Below are positions 1 to 13,600 of a stretch of 64,000 nucleotides of DNA, piece after piece. Both the position numbers and the translations under genes were made by a program. The notes under the pieces are model-generated. The model was not told the origin of the DNA and did no database searches. It saw nothing but the letters and a program-made list of their open reading frames with translations. Position 1 is the stretch's first letter. The number at the start of each line of letters is the position of its first letter. The stretch comes from Epiperipatus broadwayi (Eukaryota > Onychophora > Udeonychophora > Euonychophora > Peripatidae), in NCBI GenBank assembly GCA_028023455.1, contig JAQFVV010012405.1:62001-126000 (forward strand). The letters are read 5' to 3'.

Positions 1-463
1 TAAAAAAAAAAAATCATGAAGATTCTATCAAGAGATATACCTCCCTCCACAATCTGACAATTCACAAAACATGGCGGCAAAAAAAAGCGGGAAAATACGA
101 AAAAAATCAAATCATTTATCTTCAACATAAATATGCATCTAAGTTCATATTAAAAAGCAATTCCCCCAACTGGTCAAAACGTAACACAGATTAATACGTA
201 GTAACTAATAAAAAAAAATAATCAGAAAATGCTATAAAATGCAAACTATAAAAAAAATTGGATCAACAGTCCCTCCCCCCTACAATCTGGACATTCAGAA
301 GGAAGCATGGCGGCCAAAAATAGCGGGGATCAAATTATTTACCTTCAACATAAATATGCATCTAAATTGATATAGAAAAGCAATTAATTGTTCTCTGGCT
401 TTCAAATTAATGCATATGTAAATGGAGCAGTAATATTTAAATAATCAAAAAGCAATCATTCCC

Positions 464-1098
464 GACCCCTCCCCACTAATCAAAACGTAATAAATGGTAT
501 CAATATTTTAAGATTGTTTAAGTAACAGACCTAATAAGAATTCATATCATATATTAATACGTAGTAAGTAAATAAATAGAATTATAGTAAGTTTAAAAGA
601 GAAGATGGAAATATTACTTTGTTGCATTTTTTTTTGTTCAAGAAATTGTTTTTCACCGTTATATAGATTAAATTCGACCCCTCCCCACTAATCAAAACGT
701 AATAAATGGTATCAATATTTTAAGATTGTTTAAGTAACAGACCTAATAAGAATTCATATCATATATTAACACGTAGTAAGTAAATAAATAGAATTATAGT
801 AAGTTTAAAAGAGAAGATGGAAATATTACTTTGTTGCATTTTTTTTGTTCAAGAAATTGTTTTTCACCGTTATATAGATTAAATCACACCCCTCCCCACT
901 AATCAAAACGTAATAAATGGTATCAATATTTTAAGATTGTTTAAGTAACAGACCTAATAAGAATTCATATCATATATTAATACGTAGTAAGTAAATAAAT
1001 AGAATTATAGTAAGTTTAAAAGAGAAGATGGAAATATTACTTTGTTGCATTTTTTTTGTTCAAGAAATTGTTTTTCACCGTTATATAGATTAAATCAC
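464..1098. repeat. Three tandem units of about 212 bp (left arm)
   Basis: Near-identical units begin with a CCCCTCCCC tract at about 465, 677 and 888. Each runs through the same AT-rich sequence to a CACCGTTATATAG segment. Units differ by only a few bases. No coding potential is seen. Confidence 0.9.
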
Positions 1099-1356
1099 AT
1101 ATGACTATCCCCTTCCCCCATTTAGTGACTTTTCTAAAACTAAGAACTCATAACACAGATTAATACGTACTAAGTGATTAAATATGGCAACAACGGACTA
1201 ATTTTTATAAAATGTACTAAATCTTATGAATATTTAAAAAATCAAACACTATCTGCACATGTGCTGTGCATTATTTAAGTAATAGATATAATAACTCAAC
1301 ACAGATTAATACAGTACATAGTAAGAAAGTTTAAAAAAGAAAGTGGCAAAAATTAC

Positions 1357-1389
1357 CTTGTTCCAAATTCGGTTCAGAGCCATGATGTT
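1357..1389 (-). other. Possible micro-exon (left-arm copy)
   Basis: On the minus strand an acceptor-like TTTTGCAG is followed by a start codon, eight further codons (MALNRIWNK) and a donor-like GTAATT. The mirror copy lies at 2955-2987. The splice-like frame is conspicuous in this AT-rich arm, but I recognise no gene and could not trace a second exon. Confidence 0.15.
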
Positions 1390-2954
1390 CTGCAAAATGT
1401 AGCTTTGCTGGTAAATTTCTTAACACTTTTAGCAATGATAATTTCAGCAGATTAAAAAAATTATTTAACAGAAGGTATCTAGAAACACTAGCAATTATTT
1501 AAATCAAGTTATGCACACATATATAATATCCCAATTCATTTTAAAAATAATAAACAATTGTCCACTATATTCATATTATTTTCAATTATGTTTTTATTTA
1601 AACAAAGTTGCAAGTTCATCTACATTTTTTTAATGAAATATTCTCTCCCTCCCTCCCCTTTACTGGACAGCAAAAAATACTGTACTTTTAAAAGAAAAGT
1701 CTTTCAACATCAAATTATTTATCTTTGAAGCAATTAATTGTTATCTGGCTTTCAAATTATGACATATGTAAATTGATCAATAATATTTAAATAATAATCA
1801 ATGTAAAAAAGGAATACAAAACATAATTACCAAAGTCTTTCGGAAAAGATTTTAACACTAAGAGCAAATATGGCAGAAATTAGCGTGAAAAAAAAGTTTT
1901 GAGTTAAAATTTGCGCATATCTAATATTGTATTCTTCCATCAAAAAATAATCCTAATTAAGTTTGTCAAAAAATATACATTATCCCAACAACTTGTATTT
2001 CTAGCAATACAAAATAATTAACATGTCAAAATAGAACAAAGCTGGTATTTCAAAACTCTACTTTAGCTACATTTTAAGTAAATTTGTTAGCTTTGGAAAT
2101 GATATTTTTGATGTAGAATCTCTATTACGTCATATTTCATTGCACAGTTTGTTCTTTCAAAATTAAAGTGCATACTATAAAAGAAGGATGACCGGAAATT
2201 ATTTTTGTATCATGACTCAATAGAGATTTGACATCAAAAATATCATTTCCAAAGCTAACAAATTTACTTAAAATGTAGCTAAAGTAGAGTTTTGAAATAC
2301 CAGCTTTGTTCTATTTGGACGTGTTAATTATTTTGTATTGCTAGAAATACAAGTTGTTGGGATAATGTTTATTTTTTGACAAACTTAATTAGGATTATTT
2401 TTTGATGGAGAAGAATACAACATTAGATATGCGCAAATTTTAACTCAAAACTTTTTTTTCACGCTAATTTCTGCCATATTTGCTCTTAGTGTTAAAATCT
2501 TTTCCGAAAGACTTTGGTAATTATGTTTTGTATTCCTTTTTTACATTGATTATTATTTAAATATTATTGATCAATTTACATATGTCATAATTTGAAAGCC
2601 AGATAACAATTAATTGCTTCAAAGATAAATAATTTGATGTTGAAAGACTTTTCTTTTAAAAGTACAGTATTTTTTGCTGTCCAGTAAAGGGGAGGGAGGG
2701 AGAGAATATTTCATTAAAAAAATGTAGATGAACTTGCAACTTTGTTTAAATAAAAACATAATTGAAAATAATATGAATATAGTGGACAATTGTTTATTAT
2801 TTTTAAAATGAATTGGGATATTATATATGTGTGCATAACTTGATTTAAATAATTGCTAGTGTTTCTAGATACCTTCTGTTAAATAATTTTTTTAATCTGA
2901 AATTATCATTGCTAAAAGTGTTAAGAAATTTACCAGCAAAGCTACATTTTGCAG

Positions 2955-2987
2955 AACATCATGGCTCTGAACCGAATTTGGAACAAG
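2955..2987 (+). other. Possible micro-exon (right-arm copy)
   Basis: Plus-strand mirror of 1357-1389: acceptor-like TTTTGCAG at 2947-2954, ATG at 2961, nine codons, then GTAATT from 2988. It is identical in coding content to the left-arm copy. Its function is unknown, and chance resemblance is possible. Confidence 0.15.
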
Positions 2988-3246
2988 GTAATTTTTGCCA
3001 CTTTCTTTTTTAAACTTTCTTACTATGTACTGTATTAATCTGTGTTGAGTTATTATATCTATTACTTAAATAATGCACAGCACATGTGCAGATAGTGTTT
3101 GATTTTTTAAATATTCATAAGATTTAGTACATTTTATAAAAATTAGTCCGTTGTTGCCATATTTAATCACTTAGTACGTATTAATCTGTGTTACGAGTTC
3201 TTAGTTTTAGAAAAGTCACTAAATGGGGGAAGGGGATAGTCATATG

Positions 3247-3881
3247 TGATTTAATCTATATAACGGTGAAAAACAATTTCTTGAACAAAAAAAAATGCAA
3301 CAAAGTAATATTTCCATCTTCTCTTTTAAACTTACTATAATTCTATTTATTTACTTACTACGTATTAATATATGATATGAATTCTTATTAGGTCTGTTAC
3401 TTAAACAATCTTAAAATATTGATACCATTTATTACGTTTTGATTAGTGGGGAGGGGTGTGATTTAATCTATATAACGGTGAAAAACAATTTCTTGAACAA
3501 AAAAAAATGCAACAAAGTAATATTTCCATCTTCTCTTTTAAACTTACTATAATTCTATTTATTTACTTACTACGTGTTAATATATGATATGAATTCTTAT
3601 TAGGTCTGTTACTTAAACAATCTTAAAATATTGATACCATTTATTACGTTTTGATTAGTGGGGAGGGGTGTGATTTAATCTATATAACGGTGAAAAACAA
3701 TTTCTTGAACAAAAAAAAATGCAACAAAGTAATATTTCCATCTTCTCTTTTAAACTTACTATAATTCTATTTATTTACTTACTACGTATTAATATATGAT
3801 ATGAATTCTTATTAGGTCTGTTACTTAAACAATCTTAAAATATTGATACCATTTATTACGTTTTGATTAGTGGGGAGGGGT
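3247..3881. repeat. Mirror copy of the 212-bp triplicate (right arm)
   Basis: This is the reverse-complement counterpart of the triplicate at 464-1098, with the same unit number and spacing. The triplication therefore predates the inverted duplication, or the arms are being homogenised. Confidence 0.9.
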
Positions 3882-4326
3882 CGGGAATGATTGCTTTTTG
3901 ATTATTTAAATATTACTGCTCCATTTACATATGCATTAATTTGAAAGCCAGAGAACAATTAATTGCTTTTCTATATCAATTTAGATGCATATTTATGTTG
4001 AAGGTAAATAATTTGATCCCCGCTATTTTTGGCCGCCATGCTTCCTTCTGAATGTCCAGATTGTAGGGGGGAGGGACTGTTGAACCTATTTTTTTATAGT
4101 TTGCATTTTATAGCATTTTCTGCTTATTTTTTTTATTAGTTATTACGTATTAATCTGTGTTGCGTTTTGACCAGTTGGGGGAATTGCTTTTTAATATGAA
4201 CTTAGATGCATATTTATGTTGAAGATAAATGATTTGATTTTTTCGTATTTTCCCGCTTTTTTTTGCCCGCCATGTTTTGTGAATTGTCAGATTGTGGAGG
4301 GAGGTATATCTCTTGATAGAATCTTC

Positions 4327-5466
4327 ATGATTTTTTTTTTTATTATTTGACGTTTGTAGCATTTTCTTTCATTTTTTTAAAATTTGTTGTTTTCGATGTA
4401 TTTTCTATACATATATTGTCTGAGGCATTTTTATTTGTCGATTTTGAGGCGTTTTTTTGATTTTGGGGGAAGTATAGCTAATAATGCAATTTTCATGATT
4501 TTTTTATTATTTGAAGTTTGTAGCATTTTCTTTAATTTTTAAAATTTGTTGTTTTCGATGTATTTTCTATACATATATTGTCTGAGGCATTTTTATTTGT
4601 CGATTTTGAGGCGTTTTTGATTTTGGGGGGGGTATAGCTAATAATGCAATTTTCATGATTTTTTTTTTATTATTTGAAGTTTGTAGCATTTTCTTTAATT
4701 TATTTTAAATTTGTTGTTTTCGATGTATTTTCTATACATATATTGTCTGAGGCATTTTTATTTGTCGATTTTGAGGCGTTTTTTGATTTGGGGGGGGGGG
4801 TATAGCTAATAATGCAATTTTCATGATTTTTTTTTTTATTATTTGAATTTTGTAGCATTTTCTTTAATTTATTTTAAAATTTGTAGTTTTCGATGTATTT
4901 TCTATACATATATTGTCTGAGGCATTTTTATTTGTCGATTTTGAGGCGTTTTTTTGATTTTGGGGGGGGGGGGGGTATAGCTAATAATGCAATTTTCATG
5001 ATTTTTTTTTTTATTATTTGAAGTTTGTAGCATTTTCTTTAATTTTTTAAAATTTGTTGTTTTCGATGTATTTTCTATACATATATTGTCTGAGGCATTT
5101 TTATTTGTCGATTTTGAGGCGTTTTTTTGATTTTGGGGGGGGGGGTATAGCTAATAATGCAATTTTCATGATTTTTTTTTTTTATTATTTGAAGTTTGTA
5201 GCATTTTCTTTAATTTTTTTAAAATTTGTTGTTTTCGATGTATTTTCTATACATATATTGTCTGAGGCATTTTTATTTGTCGATTTTGAGGCGTTTTTTT
5301 GATTTTGGGGGGGGGGTATAGCTAATAATGCAATTTTCATGATTTTTTTTTTTATTATTTGAATTTTGTAGCATTTTCTTTAATTTAATTTTAATTTGTA
5401 GTTTTCGCTTTATTTGCTGTACATATATTGCCTTAGGCATTTTTATTTGTCGATTTTGAGGCGTTT
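4327..5466. repeat. Seven-unit tandem array with G-tracts (unit 160-175 bp)
   Basis: A CATGATT plus T-run landmark recurs near 4327, 4494, 4654, 4822, 4997, 5167 and 5338. Each unit contains TGTCTGAGGCATTT, GATTTTGAGGCG and, in most units, a G-run of variable length. The first unit overlaps the outer end of the palindrome's right arm, whose end (G-rich tract, TATATCTCTTGATAGAATC, CATGATT) is a diverged version of the same unit. Short ORFs across the array are only by-products of the repeat. Confidence 0.9.
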
Positions 5467-5580
5467 TGTAAAAAAATTTATCACTTGCCATTTTCAGGCC
5501 GGTTGTTGATGATGTCGCCGCGCCCTCTGACGGCCACAGTACGGTCTGCAAAACACGACCCTTATTTTGACTTGAAATAC
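5467..5580. other. CpG-rich block bordering the array
   Basis: About 90 bases hold many CpGs (for example GATGTCGCCGCGCCCTCTGA) in otherwise CpG-poor DNA. The plus strand has an acceptor-like CATTTTCAG just before the block. The minus strand has an ATG in good context (GAAAATGGCA) reading back into the last array unit. It could be a small exon, a promoter or a transposon end; I cannot decide. Confidence 0.4.
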
Positions 5581-7590
5581 TTTTTTTTCTTTCAAAAAAT
5601 ATAACGTTATATTAGCAGCTAATGTGAATATGGCCTGAAGCTGTATTGAGAATCTTAGCTTCTATGTAAATAACCTATTTATACTAATGAGTAAATAATA
5701 ATAATAGATTTATACTTACATATAAAAATATCACAACAAATATTCAAAAAAATTAAACTTTTAAAACGTATTTTGCTATATATAACAGAAATAAATAATC
5801 TTTTAGATTTTTAAAATAAAAAATAATGATTTTATAAACTGAAAATAATCTTCCTAATGATAAAATATAATCTTTTTGTTTTGATTGTGATCTCATTTTT
5901 TTAATATAGAAACAAAACTATTAATACAGCAAAGTCTGAAAGTGGTGCTAGTTGTATATCACATCACAAATAAAAATAAAGTAGCTTACAGGTTTCTCTG
6001 GGCATAATTGCTGAGAGGTTTTTGACTTCATTTAAGGAGATGCCACAATACATCACATCACATCGAATCTGATTTTTTACCAGTTTACAAACAAAGGCTA
6101 GTGGTAATGATTAAAATATGTATGAAAATTATAAAATTAAATACTGTAGTTAATAAAAAAAGTTTGTCTTGTATTAATTTTTTTCAAATATTTGAAATTT
6201 TTTATTAGTCATACTTTATTTACTTATTTTTTTAATGTGAATTTTAAAGTAATTTTTCCTTGTTGCTTTGCTTTTATGTGAATTCTGAAAATTACAGAAC
6301 CTATCCCCCATTTTCAAGATAAGTTAAGTCTATTTTTGTGCGATTTTTTTTAATGCAGGTTTTCTGTGGAATCTATCTACCGCATAAATTGAGACTCAGG
6401 TGTATATATCATAAAATTTTTTGCATTGTACAGAACTCTTTCAAGTTAACTTCTTTGTAATATATTCATATTATATTTGAACACAAATTATTTATAAGAT
6501 CAGTATTAGATTTGATGTTATAATGTTTCCAAAATAATAAGTTTCAGAAAGTCTTGCAAAAGTAGGAATTAGTTTCAACATTCATTTACTTGTTTTGATT
6601 ATTAGACTATGAAGTATGATTATAAAATGTAATTTTAAATCTTTATTTCATTATTGCATACTAAACAGTTATGCAGAATAAAATCCAAAACATTTAGACA
6701 CAATGGATTGTTATTTCTCACACTGCACCTCAGTGAATTCATCAGTGGATGTGAAATTCTAATTCTGAAAAAAAAAAAAAAACATTATACAGTAAAAAAT
6801 ATCTAGTTATTATAAATTTATATAATGAATACTTGTTATTTATTGCATGATTTGGTGCACTGGTGAAGTGTCTGTCTCAGAAGTTTAAGGTTTTTTGTAA
6901 CCTATATTTGTAGTTTCTGATTTTTATTGAAACTGCTGATCAAGAAACCTTTTGATTGTTTTTTTAATAGTTTTTTAAGAAAGAAATATTTCATTTTGTT
7001 AGATGTTTTTGGTAAGAGAGTTTATTGTTATGGTAAAGTGGAATATTCTGCAGTTTAGAATTCACAGATCGGTCTAGTTTTTTTATTTCAGTATTCAAGT
7101 TTTTTATGAATTTCTAAGCAATACAGTCATTTATTTATTTTGATAAACAGGAATATTTTTTAATTTTTCTATTTCGTTAGCCACAATATTATTCTATGTG
7201 ATATTTTAAAATCCCTTTGATAAACCTATCATTTTTAATAAGTTTTCTAATATTATTCCAACATCATTCATTATTTTATTATTCTCTGACAAATTTGAGC
7301 AATTCCAATGCCACTCTTTTTAATTGCATAATTAATTTGTACATTTTCATGCTTGACTGCCGTTGTTTTTATTTTGCTTATTCACACAAGCTATACTTTT
7401 TAATACTGCAAGTGATGCATTTTAAATAAAATTTCAATTAAAATTTTGCAATACACTTGGCATTCCCCTCTTCTCCTTTTTTTATTGAAAACAGTTGAAC
7501 AATTAGCAAAATTATTATTAAAAAAAAAAAAAAACAAATGTTAAGAAATAAAAGTATAAAAAAAGAGAGATGGAAAGAGAGAAAAAAAGT

Positions 7591-7676
7591 AAATATATAT
7601 ATAAATTCAGTTTATATATATATATATATGTATCATATATATATGTATCATATATATCAGTTTATATATATGTATC
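7591..7676. repeat. (TA)n-rich microsatellite cluster
   Basis: Interrupted TA dinucleotide runs with repeated TGTATCATATAT segments. Confidence 0.9.
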
Positions 7677-10600
7677 ACATTAATGATTCATATTTCTCGA
7701 TATAATTTTTTTTAAAAAATCAATAATTATATGTTTGTTCATTTGCTCGGAGGTCAGAAGATATTTAACAACTAAGTAACTGATTGAGCCTAGAATTAAA
7801 CAATATTAAAATGAAAGAGATTGTTTGGTAAAAAGCTTCTACTTATAGAATGTAATTTCGTAGATTGGTATATGGATTTTTAAAATGAATTTTCTATTTA
7901 TTTATTTAAAAAAAAAAACTACATCTGAATGCTTAAGATTATATAATAAATATTCTTTTAGAAAAAAATATCTCTTTGAGTTACTAAATACACTTAAATA
8001 GAAATCAAGTATTTCATTGTATTTTTGTCTAAAAACATAATTTGAGAACATAAGCTGAGAGTGTTAACAATTTACTGATTTGGCGAAAGCTTTTGATAAT
8101 TGGATTATTCATTTGAAAAATTAAAAATTACCATAATATCCATATTCACTGCTTTTGGCTTTTCCTTGGATATGTGAAACCATGAATAATAGAAAAACTT
8201 TTGTGGTGTATATATTTTGCATATATATTGAATTAGATAATGTCTTACCTATTTCATAGTTAGTGTTGTAGTCTTTTTACATATGAGAACGCTGGACAAC
8301 AGTAATTGTGAACTAGTTAATAAAAAGTAGCTTTGTAATTTTTAAAAGGGTTTATAAGTAAAATACTATTTTAGAATAAATTTTTGGAAATAATATAATA
8401 AATTAGTTATTATTAAAGTAAGAAAAATTTAAATTTTAAGAAAAGTAAAGTAGTAATACTTAAGTAAAATAATTTTAGTTAATTATTTTTGCTTATCAGA
8501 AATTAAGATTTAGAATGAATAATAATCAATAAATTTTAGTAGAGCAGTGTAAAAGAAAAATGTTCTTAAAAGATTGTATGTTGGACTTTGTGTTAGTATG
8601 TTTGTTTACTTTAAAAAAACAGCATCATAAAGTTACACAAAAGAAAAATAGATCTTAAAAGTAAAGTTTTAGTAAAACATTTGCATTTTGGTTAAATTAA
8701 AAACGATAATGAGATTAAAAAGATTGCAATTGATTTTAATTTTAAAGTTGCATTTTTGAGTTTGGAAACAATAAAGAAAACAAGGATTCCAAGTTAAAAA
8801 TGTAATTGGGTAATTAAAATATCTTTTTAATTAAATGTAATTAAAGTATCTAAATATCTGAAAAATAGAGGTCATGAAATTACAAAAAACTGAGGTCAGT
8901 CACTTACACACACATATACATATATATATAAAAGCAGGTTTTTCTTGAGTATTTCATTCTTAACTCTTAGTTTTATTTTATGACTGTTTCTTGAATCTGG
9001 ATTGTTTGGTGGCTAAGACAGGAAAAATCTATTGATTGTTTGAATTTTAACATGGATCCAACATTTCTTAATTTGAAATGCTATTTCAAAGAAGTTCTAA
9101 CTCGAAATGCAACTGAGGAAATTTGATAATGATCTAGCAATTATTTATGCTCCAATTTGCATTAAAGATACTATTAAGTTAAGGTGGGAAAATTCCATCC
9201 TGTCAAGGAAGCTTATATAAGACTTTTTATCTTTTGTTATGGAAAGAAAAAATAATGGTTTAAATAAACTAAATATATGAACATGTGTTTAAAATGCCAT
9301 TCACACCTTATGAAACCTCATAATAAACTACAGAAATAATTCTTAAAAAATATTGTGTATGATTACATAACTTTACACTTTTATTAAGAAGGATATTTTT
9401 TGATGATCTCTGAATACATATTATCTTTTGTTGTTAACTATATATTATTTTTAAAATTATATTCACATTTGTAAATTCTTTGAATTACAAAAGGGAAGCA
9501 AGATTTGTTGGTTTTCTTTTTAACTTCATTTAAAAGAACTAATTAAATTGCAGTATAATTTATCTCATATTTAATTTTAATTATAGAGAAAACAAAAATC
9601 TACTTCTCTTTATAGAATTAGTTTGATATTTTGTTTGGATTGAAGATATAATAATTAATCTAAATAAGATTGAAACAAACTATTAATTATATTTACAATT
9701 ATTTAATTATCAACCTGGCTTTCATCTCTTATTTTTTCAAAATATAAAGTTTTATATATCACATGACCTATTGATTAATTACATTCACTCCATCTATTGA
9801 ACATTATTTACCTTAAACAAGACAACTGACATTATGTATATAAACCTATAAATAAAAATACATAATAAATGATAAATATTATAACTATAAATATTGCAAC
9901 TATAACAAATCCAATGTATCCTAGATTGGTTATACTATAACAATTCAGAGAAAAAAATGTGCTTAATAAAAACTCAAGTAAACTGACTAAAAAATATCTA
10001 AACTGCTATTTGGATGTGTGCACATAGATATGTGCCACTTGAGAAATAAAAATGTAAACTGCCTAAACATTAAAAGAAAAAATAATTTATGCACATTAGT
10101 AAAAAAATTTTAAGCATTACTTTATAATATGTGAGAAACCAAACAATAATGAATTGCATTGTAAAGGAAGGAAAAAAAATGCTTTTGATATACAAAAGAA
10201 CTTTGAATTGCATAGTTTAGAAAAATTTAAAGCATTTCAAATTTTACTTAATCTGCCTTTTAAATAGAAGTTTTAATTAAACAACTTGGCCATTTTCATA
10301 GAAAGTCTGATGATGGATTTGAAAAAAATATTAAAATGTTGGAATTGATACGATTTTAGAATTTAGAATTAAAAATTTAAGAGTTGGATGTAAAGTTTTT
10401 TCTTCTTATGTTGTAAAATATAAATAAAGAAAGAGAGAAAAAAATTTTTTTTTCTTTTGTTTCACATATTTATGTATAAGACTACCATTTTTTTTAATAT
10501 TAATTGGTTAATTCTGCAAGTGCTATATTGAATTTAAAAAAAAAACTCACCCGAGACACAATTTTCATAATAACTTCAGTTTTAATAATGTTAGAGCAAA

Positions 10601-13600
10601 AAACATTACATTTATGGAAACTAGAAAAACTAAGGAAAACAATAAGTCTACGATAAATAGTGCAAAATGTTTGAAAAATGTGGAATTATCCTGGAATACA
10701 CTTTTTCAAAGTTAATTTTTTTAGGATCCACAAAATCTAATCATTGATGTTGCATTATGATAAATATTCTTTAAAATGTGCCAATATTCTGGAACTATGT
10801 TGTAACAATAATTTTTTTTACAGTATGAGTGGTTATATATAGTATATAGCAGTAGATGGGCTTGAACCTGAAGGTATACAAAGGTATACGCATATATAAT
10901 GAGATTTTCAAAATGTGTACCTTAAACTTTGGTTCATATAAATAATAAGTTGAATGGCTAATAAAATTTAAATATTTTTTTAAATTCAAATATATAATAA
11001 TATTAACCAATGTGATGATGATGATGATTTATAATTTTAAAATACACGTGGTCCCAAAAGTAATTTATTTGTTTTTTCAGTTTCAATTAAAAAAAGTAAC
11101 TCAAGGTGCCAAACTTCTAAAAATCAAGTTTGCTCTTGGAATACTTTTAATGGAACTCATCATCAATTATTATCACCATCCCAGCATGTCTGCCAGTGAA
11201 TTGCATGGTTTCTCAGAGCTTTTAATACTAAGTAGCATATGTGTGTAAGAAGTATATATTTGGATTGAGCTGCATGCATAATTTAAATGGATTAATCATA
11301 AAATGTAACAATTCATTATTGGTAAAAACTATACTCACAACTATCAATGAATACACAAAAATATTACAGTAATAAAAGATATTTTCAGATATGGTTGAAG
11401 TTTAAGGTGTCATGGTATTGATAATGGTAAGATCTTATCACATTAAATATTAAAACAGTCACTAACTATGTTTTTTTCCAGGTACCATTTTTTTTAATAT
11501 TTTAATGTTGTTTTGCTTAGTTTTTGCAATGATGATCTTGAGTAGTAGTGATGTTAGAGAGAATAAATACAGCAGCACTGGTGACATTATATGAAGTATA
11601 CTATCTATCTGTCTTGAGTATTTATACTGCATTGCACCAGCTGATTTTTCCAACTTCAGCACTAATATCTGAATCTGACTGCATTTCCAGACAATTTCTC
11701 TGATGTGATTTTAGGTTATTTAGCCATACATAGTAGATGGATTTCTTATGACTTATAATTGCAGTATTTAAAAATACTTTAAAAAGAGCAATAAAAATGT
11801 CTACAATTAAAAACATTTTAAATTAGCAATTGTTTGTTATTTCAGCATGTATCATGGCAACACAATTTCACTAGCAGACTGTACTCTAATGCAAATCAAT
11901 ATGGAATGAACTTCTGGGCTCTTAGAATTACAATGCTAATGCCTGGTTTTTTGTTTTGAATCTATTTATAAATGATTGATGTTGTTCAAACAGCATTTTT
12001 TCAAACAACATATACTTAACCAGTTAGGGGATATATGACCTTTGTATCATTACAACAACATCTTTTTTGAAAAAAACACCCTGTTTACTCTCTTCAAAAC
12101 ATGTTATGGATACAAATTTTATTTACATTTTATTGTGTTTTTTATAAGTAAAAGAAGAGAAAACAAACCGTTTTTCTCTTGTTTTTCTCTTTATTTCCAT
12201 TTCGTAACATATAACGAAATAAAATTTATTGTCAACTTTAATGTTTTTAATTATAACTTTTAAAATGTTTTCAATTTCAAAATTTTAATATTATTTTCAA
12301 ATCCACCATCAAATTTTCTATAAAAATGAACAAGTTGTTAATTAAAACTTCCATTTGAAAGGCAACCTTAAACAAGATTCAAATTTAATTTTTTTTATAT
12401 ATACAATGCAAATTCTTTTGCATATCAAAGGCATTTTCTCTCTCTTACTTTACAATGTAATTTATCATTCAGTTATTCACATATTAGAAAGTAATATTGA
12501 ATAATCTTTAATAATGTGCATGAATTAATTTTTTTTTTAACTTTAGACAGTTTACACCTTTATTTCTCAAGTGACATATATATATATATATATGCGTGTA
12601 CACACAAATGACAGTTTGTATAGTTATTAGTCAGATTACATGAATTTTTATTAAATACTTTTTTTTTTGCAATGTTACAGTATAATAAATCTGAGTTGCA
12701 TTGCATTTCTTATAGTTACAATATCTTAGCTATTGGATTTAGGAACAGAAGAAAAGTTTCACTTCACAACTGCCTTAATCTTCAAAAATATTTTATTATT
12801 TTTAAACTTCATCTCTCTATATCTGATGAATCATATTTTTCTAAATATTCTAATTGATTAAATCTGGTAGCATCATGATTATCTTTTCAATTTATAGGTT
12901 ACTAACTTCTCTATTTTTAGTTTATAAATATTGCTAATTCTAATTTTTTTTTTCTATTCATGAGAAAATTCCATCATTATTTGATGATGTTTCATTTGAA
13001 TATTAGAAAGATCTTAAATTTGATTACTGACATTCATTAGGATTTTGAAATCAAATCTGTATTAAACCTACATTAAATAATATTGAGTGTAGAACTTTGG
13101 ATTCAAACTATCTAAAGGATCAACTTTAATTAAAAGGTGTTTTGCCATATTAGATCATATCCAAATATTTAGAGAAATTTTGAAAGAATCAATGAGTTTT
13201 GAATTGCCATTATGCTTTGAATATATAGATTACGAAAAGCCAATTGTTCTGTTAGTGTTTCCACAGTAGTTAAAGCTTCAGATCATCAAGATAAAGATAT
13301 GGATTATATATTAAAAAGTTTGTTTTACCATTTACTTTCACACACACATATATATATATATATATGTGTGTTGTATATATGTCTTTGTAATAATAAATTA
13401 AACATTATCATCGGAAATAATCAGTGTTTTTAAATAAATCACATATTGGAATAATTTTATATGTATCACATTATCAAAGATCTAGAATATATTAAACTAA
13501 TTTTTTGTATTTTACTAAGGATAAAAATGTGGGATACTTCATATTACTATCAGCTTCAAGATATAATTATCTATAATTCTTTTCAACTTCCACTTTTCTA

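Larger units (their letters stand above)
1..4342. mobile_element. Giant inverted repeat (foldback-like palindrome)
   Basis: The left arm (1 to about 2133) is the reverse complement of the right arm (about 2212 to 4342), with a 78-base spacer. Long segments are identical. Scattered differences include a 3-base CAG indel near 1452 and a few substitutions in the outermost 250 bases. The left arm is cut by the window edge, so its true end is unseen. The arms hold no long ORF. They contain three direct repeats of about 212 bases and repeated C-rich and G-rich tracts. Long inverted repeats built from internal tandem repeats resemble foldback (FB-like) transposons; a recent inverted duplication or a palindromic assembly artefact would look the same. 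Confidence 0.85.
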
